A model generated the notes under the pieces. That model ran no database searches. It was not told the DNA's origin and saw only the letters and a program-made list of their open reading frames with translations. A program made the position numbers and the translations under genes. From NCBI RefSeq assembly GCF_021130785.1, contig NC_060214.1, positions 47,615,001 to 47,679,000 of the forward strand: a DNA stretch of 64,000 bases, in the 5' to 3' direction. This DNA is from Homalodisca vitripennis. Its lineage: Eukaryota; Arthropoda; Insecta; Hemiptera; Cicadellidae. The first letter of the stretch is position 1. Every line of letters begins with the position of its first letter. Positions 38,208 through 49,100 of the stretch are shown one piece after another.

Positions 38208-39141
38208 TTAGTCATCGTAACCACCTACTCCATTAAATCTGTTGTCGATGTTTTCAAAAGTTTTATCGACATCTTCTTTAAATTTATTAAAGTTTTCTTC
38301 TAGTTTATTTACTTTATCGAGATATAAATCGTTGTATTCAACGAGTTTATGATCAATATTCTCAAAAGTTTTTTTGTGGCATCTAAACTAAACTTATCAA
38401 AAGGACTGCTTATTTTTTTATAACTTTTTCATTAATTTCGTCAAAGTTTTCTTCTAGTTTAATTAATTTATCATGAAGTAAAGATTGATTAGTAACTACT
38501 CTTTTAAAAACTTCACCATTTTTTTCTATCGGTTTCATTAAAACCCTCTTGAAATTTAGCGAAATCTTCCAAAAAGTTTGTTATTTTTCCATAAAGATCG
38601 CCTTTATATAGATTTGAAATTTTCCTCAAAATTTGTAAATTTTTCATCACAATTTTCTATAGATCTTTTACTTCTTTCATCAAGTTTTTCATAGACTTCT
38701 GTTGTAAAATCTTTAACATGCTGTTTATGATTCTCATAATTTTGTTTTAGTTCATTAAACATTTTAATAGGATCTTCTAATTGAATCATTACAACAACAT
38801 CAAATGGATTAATTCCTTTACTAACACCGCTAATTCTTTTTCCTTTAAAATCTAAGGCATTTTTAACATTCGGATCATGTAAATCAACAATATCGATGTT
38901 TTCTGATAATTTTAGAGGTTTTAAAATTTGTTCTTTAACAACAACATCATGTTTTGTCAATACCAGGTCGAACACCGACAATTCTTTTCTTATTAGCCAA
39001 ACTAACATAATTCTTTTCAACTTTGATCGCTTCAGTAATTTCATCAGCTTTTTCGATGTGAGACATTAAATTGGTAAATAATTTTTTTACACCATCATCA
39101 ACTTCTTTTTCCAATGTTTTTATTTTATCAGCAACTTTCAT
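38208..39141 (-). pseudogene. Coiled-coil structural protein, frameshifted
   Basis: Starts MKVADKIKTLEKEVDDGVKK at 39141, overlapping the stop of the upstream small gene. Rich in E, K and N with long heptad-like stretches. Near the middle (about 38780-38860) is NALDFKGKRISGVSKGINPF, which resembles the DFK-KRI--V--P--P-DAV element of phage tail and fibre proteins. The end reads KLEENFNKFKEDVDKTFENI at 38208-38290. Open pieces are joined by indels at about 38975 and between 38350 and 38600. A surface fibre or attachment role is possible but unproven. The second copy differs most from this one in just this gene. Confidence 0.55.
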
Positions 39142-39350
39142 TTGAACTCATGAAATTTGCATGTTTGTTATCATATTCTGCTTTAAAATCTTCAATCTCG
39201 ACAGCAAACATATCTGAATCTGGAAGGTTTTTGTAATACATTTTCTAACTTGTTATCAAACTCATTTCTCAAACTATCAAAATTCAAACTATTATCTACA
39301 TTTTGAATAATTTGTGTTCCAAATACGTCAAAAATATTTTGTGAATCCAT
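39128..39350 (-). pseudogene. Small acidic Polinton protein, one frameshift
   Basis: Begins MDSQNIFDVFGTQIIQNVDN, then after one indel near 39235 continues SDMFAVEIEDFKAEYDNKHA. About 73 residues, acidic and helical. Its end overlaps the start of the coiled-coil gene (ATGAAAGTTGCTGA), suggesting the two are made together. No family recognised. Confidence 0.5.
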
Positions 39351-39355
39351 ATTTA

Positions 39356-39772
39356 TTAAGCAATAATTTTGTTAACAACTTCTTTAAAATCTTTACCATC
39401 ACTCAGTTCATTCAAACACAAAAACACATAAATGACCACAAATTGGGGGATCTTTATAGTCTTGAATCTGAGAATCATTGTAGTAGACGCTTGATTTTTT
39501 CAAATATTTGATCAATTCTATCGGCGGTTTGTCCTCAATTCTTCCATAGGAATCAAAATAACAGACATTCTTATCATTTTTATAATAACAAATCCAATGT
39601 GTTCCACTTCCCATAATCGAGTCTAAATTCACAATTCCACATTCAAATTTCTTAACTTTTTCAGGTAATGTAATCTCTCATGAAGATTCCTCTAAAATGT
39701 TTAATATTTTTGCAGATTTCTTCCAATTCTCCGAATGTTAAAGGTTTTAAATTTTTTTTTCAATGTTTTGAT
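39356..39772 (-). pseudogene. Adenain-like cysteine protease (Polinton PRO), frameshifted
   Basis: Maturation protease that cleaves capsid precursors. Main open piece 39408-39632 contains GTHWICYY (catalytic His), VCYFDSYGRIEDKPP (acidic residue, then PP) and, after a Q-containing stretch, PICGHLCVF (catalytic Cys). Upstream in another frame are LTFGELEEICKNI and FRGIFMRD, the usual front of these proteases. The end (NELSDGKDFKEVVNKIIA) lies in a third frame. All catalytic positions are present. The start is unclear: the frame before LTFGELEE runs through an A9 tract back to the stop of the PX-like gene, so an indel there may hide the true start. Confidence 0.85.
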
Positions 39773-40094
39773 TTCACGTAATTCAAAGTTTTTTCATCTA
39801 ATCCAGATCCTGTAACATCTTCCAACTCTTTATCTAACCAATTTAAAATGTTTCGAACAATAGGAATCACATCCTTTTTAACGATTGGAGCAGCTTTACG
39901 AACATAAGGAACAACATTTTTTAACAACTGGAATATTTTCTCCAAAATCTAATAAATCTTTCAAAAGTCCACCATTTTTGAGTTCTTTTCAACTGATTAT
40001 AAGAAAATTCTATTCTGGTTCCTTTATTGTTTTTCTTATGTTTTTCGAGTTTATTGTATTGTCTATTTGTTAAAAAATATCTTATCTTCGCCAT
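39760..40094 (-). pseudogene. PX-like Polinton virion protein, frameshifted
   Basis: Begins MAKIRYFLTNRQYNKLEKHK at 40094 and, after indels around 39960 and 39920, continues as KNGGLLKDLLDFGENIPVVK and VVPYVRKAAPIVKKDVIPIV, ending DEKTLNYVKSKH at 39760. The basic front, a Q-L---GG hinge, an amphipathic helix and a GSG site match the PX protein commonly found beside the protease gene in animal Polintons; a pVI-like membrane-active or core role is possible. About 110 residues. The GSGL motif may be a protease cleavage site. Confidence 0.65.
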
Positions 40095-40107
40095 TTTTTA
40101 GTTGATT

Positions 40108-40201
40108 CTATTTTAAATTGAATACTAACGGGTATTTTTCCTTCTTAAAAGCGGATTTTTTTTTCTTTCTGATTTTTGCTGAAGTTTACGTTCACCTCCA
40201 T
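40108..40201 (-). pseudogene. Tiny Polinton ORF
   Basis: MEVNVNFSKNQKEK, then after an indel in an A-run a basic stretch ending PLVFNLK. About 30 residues. Its ATG directly follows the stop of the phospholipase-like gene and sits in the shared TATATAAATGG context, the main reason to take it as real. The second element keeps the same start near 63153. Confidence 0.35.
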
Positions 40202-41520
40202 TTATATAGTTAAAATTTCAAGTTCTCTTCGATTCCCATTCCTAGTTTTCTCTTCAAAAAACATTGCTCCAGCTGTTGGAAGCGCAACAAATCTTTCACC
40301 TAAACTAGCATCTTTTGATAAAAATCCATCCATTGCCTTATCTTGCAAAAACTTTATCTGCGATATGTCTGGAATTTGTGTCTCTATGTTTTGCATAAAA
40401 AATATCGTGTTCCATAGCAGCTTGATCTAATTTATTTATACCAGGATCTCCTCTTTTTAGTCTTTTTTCGAGTTTTGTGCCAGGCCCCAGATACTGATAA
40501 GTTGGTACGTGTAATTCAAAAGGTAAATTGTTGATAAAATCATTCAAAAGTCCACTACCCTCAATCATAGATGAACTTATTGCCGGCAAAACTCGTTTTT
40601 AAATATTTAATTCCATCAGGTTTTTCAATCATTTCATCAAGTTTGTTCGAAATAAAATCTTTAATCGCTTTCTTTTCGTTCAAAAAATTGTTGTTTCCAG
40701 CCTTCTCTTGAGCATAAATATAATTAATAATTCCATCGAGTTTTGTCAAATCGTCGATATATCTGTACTCAATCTTATTATCACTGTATTTTCTCACACC
40801 TGATCCTTCGATTCTTTTTTCCCAAATTGGTTTAATCAAATTGAGATATTTTTTACCTTTACTTGACTTTGGTTTCTTAGTTGATGGATCATTATTTTTG
40901 TAAATTGAATCAGATTTCCATAAAATTTCAGTATACTTTTTCAAGTCTTCTTCAGAATATAAACCGTCTTTTGGAACATCAGTGCCTGTTAATAATCTCC
41001 ATAAACCTTGAGTTCCTTCATATGTTTTTTCATTAATAATGATATCATTATGCTCAAAATTCACGGGCAAATTTCCAATCATAAAACTTTTCTTTTTTCT
41101 GTCCCAATACAAACCAAATTTATCATCCTTTGCTCTAGGAAGAAATTTTTTACCAATTTCACCAATTATTATATCCGTTGTTCCAGGACTTATTGGTTCA
41201 ACTATGGTAGAGTCTTCAATGATTCGAGGTCTAAATGGTGTTGAAGATGGTAATTTTGGCAATTCAAACTCAGATTCTGGTATCGAAATATCGGCAAATT
41301 GTCGTACAACTGGAACCAAATTCATCAAATTTTGATTATCGCTTAAACGTTTTTAAATTTTACCTTCAACATTTTTTATTGCAGATGTTACAGGTTGATT
41401 AATTTTTTGAATAAATTCTTGTTCTTTTTCATCAATTCGAATCTGTTCTTTAAATTCTTTGATTAATTTCTTTTCTATTTGATCAAGTTTTTTTGCTTCT
41501 TCTGAAGTTACGTTCGCCAT
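40202..41520 (-). pseudogene. Polinton protein with C-terminal phospholipase A2-like domain, broken
   Basis: Starts MANVTSEEAKKLDQIEKK at 41520 after CCTAAATAAATGG. A coiled-coil front is cut by an in-frame TAA near 41351, then a long open piece (40561-41328) has GLYWDRKKKSFMIGNLPV and EGTQGLWRLLTGTDVPKDGL, a conserved Polinton block of unknown role. After a frameshift near 40580 comes YLGPGTKLEKRLKRGDPGIN and AAMEHDIFYAKHRD, which match the calcium loop and HD-xxY catalytic helix of the parvovirus-type phospholipase A2, then RHIAD and TAGAMFF. About 440 residues. In parvoviruses such a domain opens endosomal membranes; the same use here is inference. Two GSG sites (near 40550 and 40803) may be cleaved by the element's protease. 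Confidence 0.75.
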
Positions 41521-41540
41521 TTATTTAGGAAAATTTTGAA

Positions 41541-41875
41541 ACGTAAACGTGGAACGTGGAAACGTGAACACGAAACGTGAACACGGAACGTGGAACGTAA
41601 AACGTTAACACGGAACGTGAAACACGAACGTGAAACACGAACGTAAAACATGAACGTGAAACGTAAACACGAACGTGAAACATGAACGTGAAACACGAAC
41701 GTGAAACACGAAACGTGAAACACGAACGTAAAACATGAACGTGAAACGTAAACACGAAACGTGAAACATGAACGTGAAACATGAACGTGAAACATGAACG
41801 TGAACGTGGAACGTGAACGTGGAACGTAAAAACGGAGGAACACGAAACGTAAACGTGAACGTAAAAACATGAAAA
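41541..41875. repeat. ACGT-rich tandem array
   Basis: About 335 bases made of short words such as AACGTGAAACATG, AACGTGAAACACG and AACGTGGAACG, with roughly 30 ACGT tetramers. Longer units of 12-13 bases recur head to tail. Two minus-strand open frames of about 120 codons (Phe/Val/Arg/Ser repeats) cross it, but they come from the repeat itself and overlap in two frames. It fills the gap between the phospholipase-type gene and the ATPase gene. Confidence 0.9.
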
Positions 41876-41886
41876 CAACTAGATTA

Positions 41887-42552
41887 TCACACGTTTATAT
41901 TGGAAAATTTATTCAAATATTTACCATTTTTAGGCTTCAAAGTTAGATTAATAGTTAAAAATCCGTAGTCTTCCTTCCAAATTTTATCACATAACTCAAT
42001 AAAGTGGTTAAAACTCATATCAGATCCCACATAATTGTTATAAATCTTTCTCGAATAGTGATCATCTTGCTTAAAAATACACAACATATTCAGGTTATTT
42101 CTTATAACTTGTTTATCAATCTTTGAAAAGCATTGGGAAAGATAGATACAAGATATGTTTTTTGTGACGAGACATTACGAAATATTCCTTAATAACGTCC
42201 TGATTTTCCAAAATACAATCATCAAAAACGATTAACGAATTGGGTTTACATTCGCTTAACGGAACTATGTCCTCAGAAAGCATTATAAAAATGTGATATT
42301 TTTTTGTTTAAGTTTTTCTCAATATTTTTCAAATCTTTCTTGTAATTTTTTATAGGCGTCTTGTTCTAAAGATTTACTAAAGACGTACAAATTGGAATAA
42401 GGAATCAACCTATTGTAGATGAAATTCAATAATAAAGTTGTTTTTCCACATCCACTTGAACCAACAATTAACAATCTGATTGGTTGATCTTTCTTATTTT
42501 CTTCAAACGTTTGAAGTTTTATCTGATCTTTTTGCTTTAAAAATTTCTCCAT
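41887..42552 (-). pseudogene. Packaging ATPase (A32/FtsK-HerA type), frameshifted
   Basis: Pumps DNA into the capsid. Starts MEKFLKQKDQIKLQTFEENK at 42552 after CTTCTATTTAAATGG. Walker A is LLIVGSSGCGKTTLLLNFIY (about residues 28-47); Walker B, SLIVFDDC, is at about 42205-42235 in another frame; a sensor-like stretch, RNNLNMLCIFKQDD, follows. It ends KYLNKFSNINV at 41887. About 220 residues, the normal size. Broken by two or more indels between 42100 and 42320. Confidence 0.9.
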
Positions 42553-42592
42553 TTAAATAGAAGATTTTCATCTTGAAGCAACGCTTGCGAAA

Positions 42593-43330
42593 ATGAAGCT
42601 GTTCAAGTTGACTTCAGAAAGCTCTAAATTAGTTTTAAACTTGGAACATCCTATACACTTAGAGGAAGAATCAAATTATTTTATCGGTTTAAGCGGTTTT
42701 TATTCTGACAATTTTTGTAATAAATATTAGTGAAAGTTCTCCTTATTGCATAGGATTTAGTGAGAAGAACATAACAAAATACTATGGTTTTAAACAAAGG
42801 ATATTATACTTTCGATCAAATAAAAAATTCCCTTAAAAAATTATCTGAAAACATTCAAACAATCAGATAAATCTTTAAACTTTGACGAAAACAAGTTTGA
42901 AATGCAAAAAAATTATCTTTATAATAAAATTCAAATAAAATCACCAGTAAGAATAATGTTTTCAGCAATTATTGTAGATTTGTTAGGGTTTGTTCAAGAA
43001 ACTATTGAGCCAAATCAGGTATATTTAGGAAATAAAACGCCAAAATTTAGACCGTTCGATGTAATTGAAGTGCAATGCAATCTCGTTGAACCTAGTTTTG
43101 AAAATCATACCGAACATTTACACAAAGAATCTGAAATTTTGTACACTTTTTTCCCAATGTTGCTTATGGATCAAAAATCAGTGAAAAACCGAATGAAATC
43201 GATTATATTCCAATTAGAAAAAATATTAAAAGAATTCAAAAAATCGTTCTAAACTATACAAGACTCTGAGGGAAATTTATTAAATAATGAGAGTAAAACA
43301 ACAATATATTTAAGATTGAAAAAGGAATAA
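42593..43330 (+). pseudogene. Polinton minor capsid (penton-type) protein, frameshifted
   Basis: Vertex protein of the particle, single-jelly-roll family. Starts MKLFKLTSESSKLVLNLEHP at 42593, 40 bases from the divergent ATPase start and without the shared TAAATGG context. Later pieces: GFYSDN, a block around the open frame 42902-43252 with FDVIEVQCNLVEPSFENHTE and ILYTFFP, then in other frames SEKPNEIDYIPIRKNIKRIQ and GNLLNNESKTTIYLRLKKE. The CNLVE-S--NH and Y-PI--NI--I motifs are typical of this protein in animal Polintons. About 245 residues. At least four indels. Confidence 0.82.
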
Positions 43331-43404
43331 AAATGAGTTGATGATGATGACAAAATTCAATATTTTTACTTAAAAAACAAGAGTCTATGCCATAGACCCT
43401 TTCA

Positions 43405-43475
43405 AAATCTTCATCCTGACACTGTTTTTATCAATGAATCTGGCCTTCATTCTCAAAATAAAAATTACTAGTTAA
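43405..43475 (+). pseudogene. Fragment of a second BRO-N gene
   Basis: Reads LHPDTVFINESGLHSQNK. The intact neighbour (43493 on) has LHPDTIFINEPGIYS at the matching place. The fragment is thus the end of a lost BRO-N paralogue just upstream. Confidence 0.65.
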
Positions 43476-43492
43476 ATTTCTTTTCTATCTAA

Positions 43493-44308
43493 ATGGAGTC
43501 AGTTGTAGACCTACTCAATAATCAACTTAGATTTAAAAGCAAACATATCTTTACAATTGTTGACGAAAATAATGAATTTTGGTTTAAGGCTAAAGATGTT
43601 GCAGAAATATTGGAATTTAAAAATACGAGACAAGCTATCATAGATCATGTTAAAGAAAAATACAAAAAAAGCTTTGAAAACATAGATTCTGACAAGGGTA
43701 TCGAATCGCGACTCTTACAAAAATTACATCCAGACACTATTTTCATCAATGAACCAGGCATATATTCTTTAATACTGAAATCTAAAATGAAGATTGCAGA
43801 AACGTTTCAAAATTGGGTTTTAGAAGAAGGTTTACCGAGTATTAGAAAATATGGCGAGTACAAACTTGAAAAACGAAAATAAGCAGTTAAAAGATGAAAT
43901 AAAACAGTTACAAATTAAAGATGAAATGAAATCATTGAAAATAGAGAATCAAGAATTGCGAATGGAATTAATGAAGAGAGATATGGTATGTAAAGATTTT
44001 GATAAGAAAAAACACCATGTTTTTGTGTTAATTAAGAAGAATCACATGTGGGAATGGCCTTATTATGTTTATCAGAGCTCAGAAACGAGAAATACCAAAA
44101 CCGATTAAAACATCTAAAAATAAATTATCCTGAATTAGAGATTTTGTTCATTGATGACGAACCAAATTCTATCAATCTGTATAACCAAATGAAAGAATCT
44201 TTGAATATTTTATACAACGGAAATCATTTTACTACAAATATGGCAGAATCTCGACTGATTTATAGAATATCTAAATTACACGATGAAAATGTTTCTAAAT
44301 TTTACTAA
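43493..44308 (+). pseudogene. BRO family protein (BRO-N plus C-terminal domain), frameshifted
   Basis: Residues 1-120 are an open BRO-N domain: FTIVDENNEFWFKAKDVAEI, FKNTRQAIIDHV, LHPDTIFINEPGIYSLILKS and FQNWVLEEGLPSIRKYGEY. A frameshift near 43860 leads to a lysine/glutamate coiled coil (43851-44050), then HHVFVLIKKN; a second shift near 44060 leads to ELEILFIDDEPNSINLYNQM, the C-terminal domain (DUF3627-like) found with BRO-N in insect ascoviruses, iridoviruses and poxviruses. BRO proteins bind nucleic acid and may act on host chromatin or transcription. Starts in TTTCTTTTCTATCTAAATGG. Not a core Polinton gene; likely acquired from, or shared with, large insect DNA viruses. Confidence 0.85.
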
Positions 44309-44633
44309 AAACTCTCGATTTATTATATTTTGTTTGTAAATGTTTAGCATAAACTAGGTAACCATTGTAGAATTCTTTTTTCATATTCACAAGGCATTTC
44401 GTTTTTATAACTTTCGCTGAAAATTTTTTTAGCACAATCTTTGCAAAAAGCATCTTTTCTATCTTTACTATACTGCCAGTTATTAAATTCAGAAATATTT
44501 TTAATTTCTTTACAAAAGTAAACACTTTTTCTCTTCTAAAGTTAATTTGTTCATTTTATCGTATTAATTCCTTACAATAACAGTCTTTTCTATTCTCTTC
44601 TTGACACTTTGTACATTTCTTTTGAGACTCCAT
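44295..44633 (-). pseudogene. CxxC zinc-finger protein, copy 2 of tandem pair, frameshifted
   Basis: Starts MESQKKCTKCQEENRKDCYC at 44633 after TTTTTTCTATATAAATGG. Later parts in neighbouring frames read CKEIKNISEFNNWQYSKDRK and DAFCKDCAKKIF. Same layout as the gene at 44667-45049 (CTKC, then C--C--DCK-C modules, then a C-terminal HLQTKY). Its end overlaps the BRO gene end by about 14 bases, tail to tail. Confidence 0.6.
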
Positions 44634-44666
44634 TTATATAGAAAAAATTATTACACGATGAAAATG

Positions 44667-45049
44667 TTAAACTCTTAACTTATGATATTTTGTTTGTAAA
44701 TGTTTTTGATAAATTATCCATTTTATAGTTCTTCCACATTCACATTGAGTATCTTCATAATAAAATCTATGAAGATTCTTCTTTACACAATCTTTACAAT
44801 ATGAGTCTTTCTTATCTCTACTATAGTGATCACTATTAAAACTCTGAAATTTTTTTTAGTTTCTTTACATTTAAGACATTCTTTATCTTCCAAAGTTAAT
44901 TTTTCTATTTTATCATATAATTCTTTATGATATTCCCTTTCACAATCTTTGCAATTATAATGCATTCCATCTTTCCTATTTTTATCTTTATAAAATTCAT
45001 TTAAATCTTTAAATTCTTTGCACTTTGTACATTTCTTTTGATGCGCCAT
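44667..45049 (-). pseudogene. CxxC zinc-finger protein, copy 1 of tandem pair, one frameshift
   Basis: Starts MAHQKKCTKCKEFKDLNEFY at 45049 in TTTTTCTATATATAAATGG. Modules: CTKC---FKDLNEFYKD then DGMHYNCKDC; ECLKCKE then, after an indel near 44860, a DSYCKDC; and an end CECGRTIKWIIYQKHLQTKY with a final His, like a C2H2 finger. The C-x2-C--(F)--DG---C-x2-C unit is like that of phage endonuclease VII and related HNH enzymes, but I see no clear HNH catalytic residues. About 126 residues. DNA binding is likely, cleavage unproven. Confidence 0.65.
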
Positions 45050-45071
45050 TTATATATAGAAAAATTTATAT

Positions 45072-46090
45072 TACAGTTTTGACTTCTTCAATTCATATTC
45101 ATAAAACTTTCCGGGTTATTTCTTCATTATTTAAATCTTTTATACTATAAGTTACAGGATCTGTGTTATTAATTTGATAAAATCACAAAGATTTCTCTTG
45201 ACCAATTGTTCTTATATTTGTTCGAAAAATGTTTGTTTGTTTTTTACTAACAATTCTTACATGATCATTGACTTTAAATTTAGTTTTCGTGTGAATTTCA
45301 GGTGGAACATACTTGAAAACGGTCTCTAATAACTCCTTTTCTGCATCCTTATCTACGTCTTTCGGTTTCATTTTTGATTGTGCTGTGAACTGTATCGTTA
45401 TAATTGTTTACGATTTTTTGAAGAATATCGATCCATTTAAAGTTTTTATTAATCTCAAAAAGAACCTTCATTCTTTCATTTTGAGTTCTGTTATATCTCT
45501 CTACAATACTTGATTTCTCTTCGTTTTTCAGTATGATAAATCTTAATGTTGTATTTCCTCAAAACATCGTTAAATTCTTTATTTTTAAACTCTAAACCCT
45601 TATCTGTATGAAGTAGGTTAGGAGGTTTGTGATTGATCCTTATGGCATCTTTTACTATATCTTCAAAAGCTTTTGAAATATCCTTGCCGTTTTTTCTTTT
45701 GATAGCTCTTGACCAAGCATATTTTGAGAAAGTATCAATAACATTTAACATATACTTAAATCCATCATTTTGATCTGATTAGTTAGACATTATAACTAAA
45801 TCTGCTGCCCATAAATCGTCAATTCCTAATGTTATAATTTTTCTCTTTTTAAACTTTTTTCGTACTGGTGCATGAATTTCTCGAGCTTCAATCTCTATTT
45901 CTTCTTTATTCTTCAATTCTTTCTTTACTTGTTTTTCATAAGGATTCTTTATAAATTTACTCTTATTTGTCTTACATTTTGAACATTTTGCTGCAATTCT
46001 ATACAATCCGTTTTGAGTTTGAACAATCTTAGCATCGATATTTTTCGTTTTTTTTCTTACATTTGTGACAGTGAATCAATCATCTTCCAT
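45072..46090 (-). pseudogene. Polinton integrase (retroviral type) with N-terminal zinc ribbon, frameshifted
   Basis: Inserts the element into DNA, making the 6-bp duplication. Starts near 46090 after ATATGTAAATGG. The front has two cysteine pairs (CHKCKKK, then KCSKCKTNKSKFI) of the same DUF5679-like ribbon encoded alone at 38021. Then REIHAPVRKKFKKRK, the core: GIDDLWAADLV (first Asp), NVIDTFSKYAWSR, LLHTDKGLEF (second Asp) and, in another frame, IVERYNRT (Glu). The C-terminus carries KFKVNDHVRIVSKK, a SH3/chromodomain-like stretch, ending near 45072. All catalytic residues visible. Four or more indels, with an in-frame stop near 45778. Confidence 0.9.
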
Positions 46091-46106
46091 TTACATATTT
46101 CCAAGT

Positions 46107-49100
46107 TTATTTAATTCGTTCTAATATATCAGATTTTGCTTCATTTTTATAGCCATACGGTACTGTATCGATCTTATTTTCTAGCTAGACAATTCTCTTA
46201 TCATCTTTAGCGTTTCAGTGCCAGCTTGTTTATGGTAACAGTGTACAACTCATGTTTATAACTTTTGATGACTGTCATCTCCCTAAATTCTTCTTTATCT
46301 TCGAACAAACATCTCTTCAAGTTTTCGATATTTATTGTTTTATTTACCAACGCTTCTCTTAATTCCTTTGCATCTTACTGGATTTTTGTCTAGATATTTG
46401 TACGAGTACATCTTAGACCTTAAACCACAAAATTCTTCTAAAAACTTCGCTATTTAACTCATCTTTGAATTTCCCTATTACCTTCTTATTTTTAGTAGTG
46501 AAACATTCGTGATCTTTTGGATAATCACTTGTATCAAAGTCATCTATATTTTCTTTAATAAATTTTAAAAGGATCTCGTTTCAATTCTAGGAAATAACTG
46601 TCTGTATCCATGTAACACAGATTCAAATCTGGATCAAACCTTCTTTAATTTGTCGTAATAAAACTCGTACATTAGCAATTTTGAGAGGTCGAGAACTGAA
46701 AATTCACCTATGTAAATCGGTTTGTTAAAATTTTAACCTTTTGTTTGTACATGTGACTCGCTATACAGTTGTCGTCAAAGATGTTAAAGCATTTGAAATT
46801 TGTTTTCTTAGCTTGTTTCATTGAAAATTCTTCATTTTCCAAGCTTAATATCACATCTGTTTCTCACATTTTCCATAGATTTTCCAAAAACTGAGTTGTT
46901 CATCAGCTTATAAAAGTCCTTTTCAAAGTCGCTTGTAGCTTTGGTTCTCATGTTTGTGTTAAAATCAATGTATCCTTTCATAAAAGGCTTCTGATCGAAT
47001 GCAATAACTCTATTCACATGTTTCAAAATCATACCTTGTTCCAAATAGAACTTCAAATTTCTCGAATGAACAACGTATTCAGTTTTATCCAGTAGAGTTG
47101 TGCAAAGTTTGTTTTTTAAAATGTTCTGGAGCAAGAGGTAAATCCTTGTGATGTTCGTGTAAATTTGTTGGATATCCAAGATCGACTTCAAGAATATAGC
47201 CATAGTTTTCGTCACCAGTGAGTTCCAAAATTGTTTTTTGCCATTCTGCTGTTGTATACGTTTTAAGGATCCATCCACTTGATATCGTTATATGGTAAAT
47301 TTTGCATAAGCCCATACCCATAAAGGTTGTTTGCATCGACGTACAACAGATAGCTTTCTGGTTTTGTCTTATCGAAATCTTTCAAATATTTGTTATTTGC
47401 TTTAACATATCGTTTAATACATTGAGAAATGCCTCCGCGAATACCTTTTTCAATCATTAAATTACATGTTATAATCGTTAATTAGCTGAAGCTCAATTTT
47501 CGTTAATTTTAACATTGCGTCCCATGCGAGACTGGGAGCTGTTAGATAGTGTGCCGGATCGAGTTTATAACAATTAAGGCAAATGTTTCTGAAATTTTCG
47601 AATATATCAGCAAGCAATAAAACATCTTGGATATTGTTGTACAAATCAGAGTAATTTCCAAGATTTTTCTCTTTTAATTTGTTCCAAACATTTAAGTAGT
47701 GTTGAAAATCTTTCTCAGATATGCTCTCGTCTGTCAAGAGTGAATAGAAATCTTGAATTCTCAATTTTCAGCTCTTCTTTGTAATCAAGTTTTTCAATAC
47801 TATCGATAAATTCATAGGGAAATATTCCTTTTCCTGACAATATTTTAAAAATCTCTTCTTTGTCATTTGGCTGTCTTTCTATAATTTCATTCAATATTCT
47901 TCCATCCTGTATAAAATGATTTGTATGTTTGAAGTCTTCTTTCTTTAAATTTTTCGCTAATTTTTCGATAGATGACGCCATGAATCTAAACGTGTCTACG
48001 AAAGAGAATTTTATGAACTTTCTAGGTTTGTCACCATCAAATTCATACCCGTATCCAGAATTTACAGAGTAATTTATATATCGTTCATCGGTGTTTTGCA
48101 ATCAAATCAACATTACCGTATTGTTTTTGCCAATTCTTTTATGTACAAATGCTGTATCGTAATTAGACATATTGTGACAGAAAACGGGAATATTCTGAGG
48201 AAATTTCAAATTCAGATTACAAATTCTATGAGCTGCACCTCGAAATTTTTCCAGTCAAATGACAGTGAATCTCTGCATTTTTTTGAATGCATCATAAGCA
48301 GAACTCCAATTATCTGGTAAAAAACCCTAAAGTTTTTTTCAGTGTCTTGATACGATATTTCTTCACAAATGTGGCAAAGATTTGAATTTTGATACGAAAT
48401 TTCTTCTTCGTCAGTCAATTTCATGGGCTTCATGTTCTTTGAATTATATTTTTTAGCTATGTACTTCGATAATTTATTGAGTTCTTCAAACAAATTTTGC
48501 AGGCAGGATACGTTCGGCAAACTCTTCTTCATTTTTTGCTCTTTCGATAACATATCGGCTTGTACATACGATTGGGTCACATTAGACACTAAATATAGAG
48601 TAAAACCATAAGGAATATGCTTTGAATCTTGGTTGTAGTCGATTTTTGCGGATTGTTTTTGCATGTGGGAATCTTCTCTAATATGCTTTCAAAATCCATA
48701 TAAATAACGTACGGATGGCTAAATTTCTTTTGGTAATTGGTAAATTTAGTTGTTTGACCCGGGAAACGGCATTAATTGGCTTGCAAACTTCATGTTGCTT
48801 ACAAATTTCTAAATGATCTGATAAAGCACTATATTTGTAGAAATGGCCTTAAACATCTTCGACACAAGAACGTCTTGTGAGCATTTTTTGATATCTGTGA
48901 ACTCGCTAATCTACTTAAATCTGTTATCAAAACATAATGGGATTTATCATCTTGTTTAACATACAATAAATCAACTTCTAACTTGGCGTCATAAACTTCT
49001 GAAATTTGCAACGGTACTATGTGTAGTTTTTCATCAAAAGTATAGACATTTACAGACATTTTCGGATACTTGTACTTTGCTTTGCTGCTTCGTTTTTCAA

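Noticed and set aside
41541..41875. Possible CRISPR array
   Set aside because: Units are 7-13 bp with no unique spacers, and the context is a eukaryotic transposon.
41508..41878. Two overlapping Phe/Arg/Val/Ser-rich frames, considered as a repetitive secreted protein
   Set aside because: Both are by-products of the ACGT array; two frames are open at once and neither has a credible start or domain.
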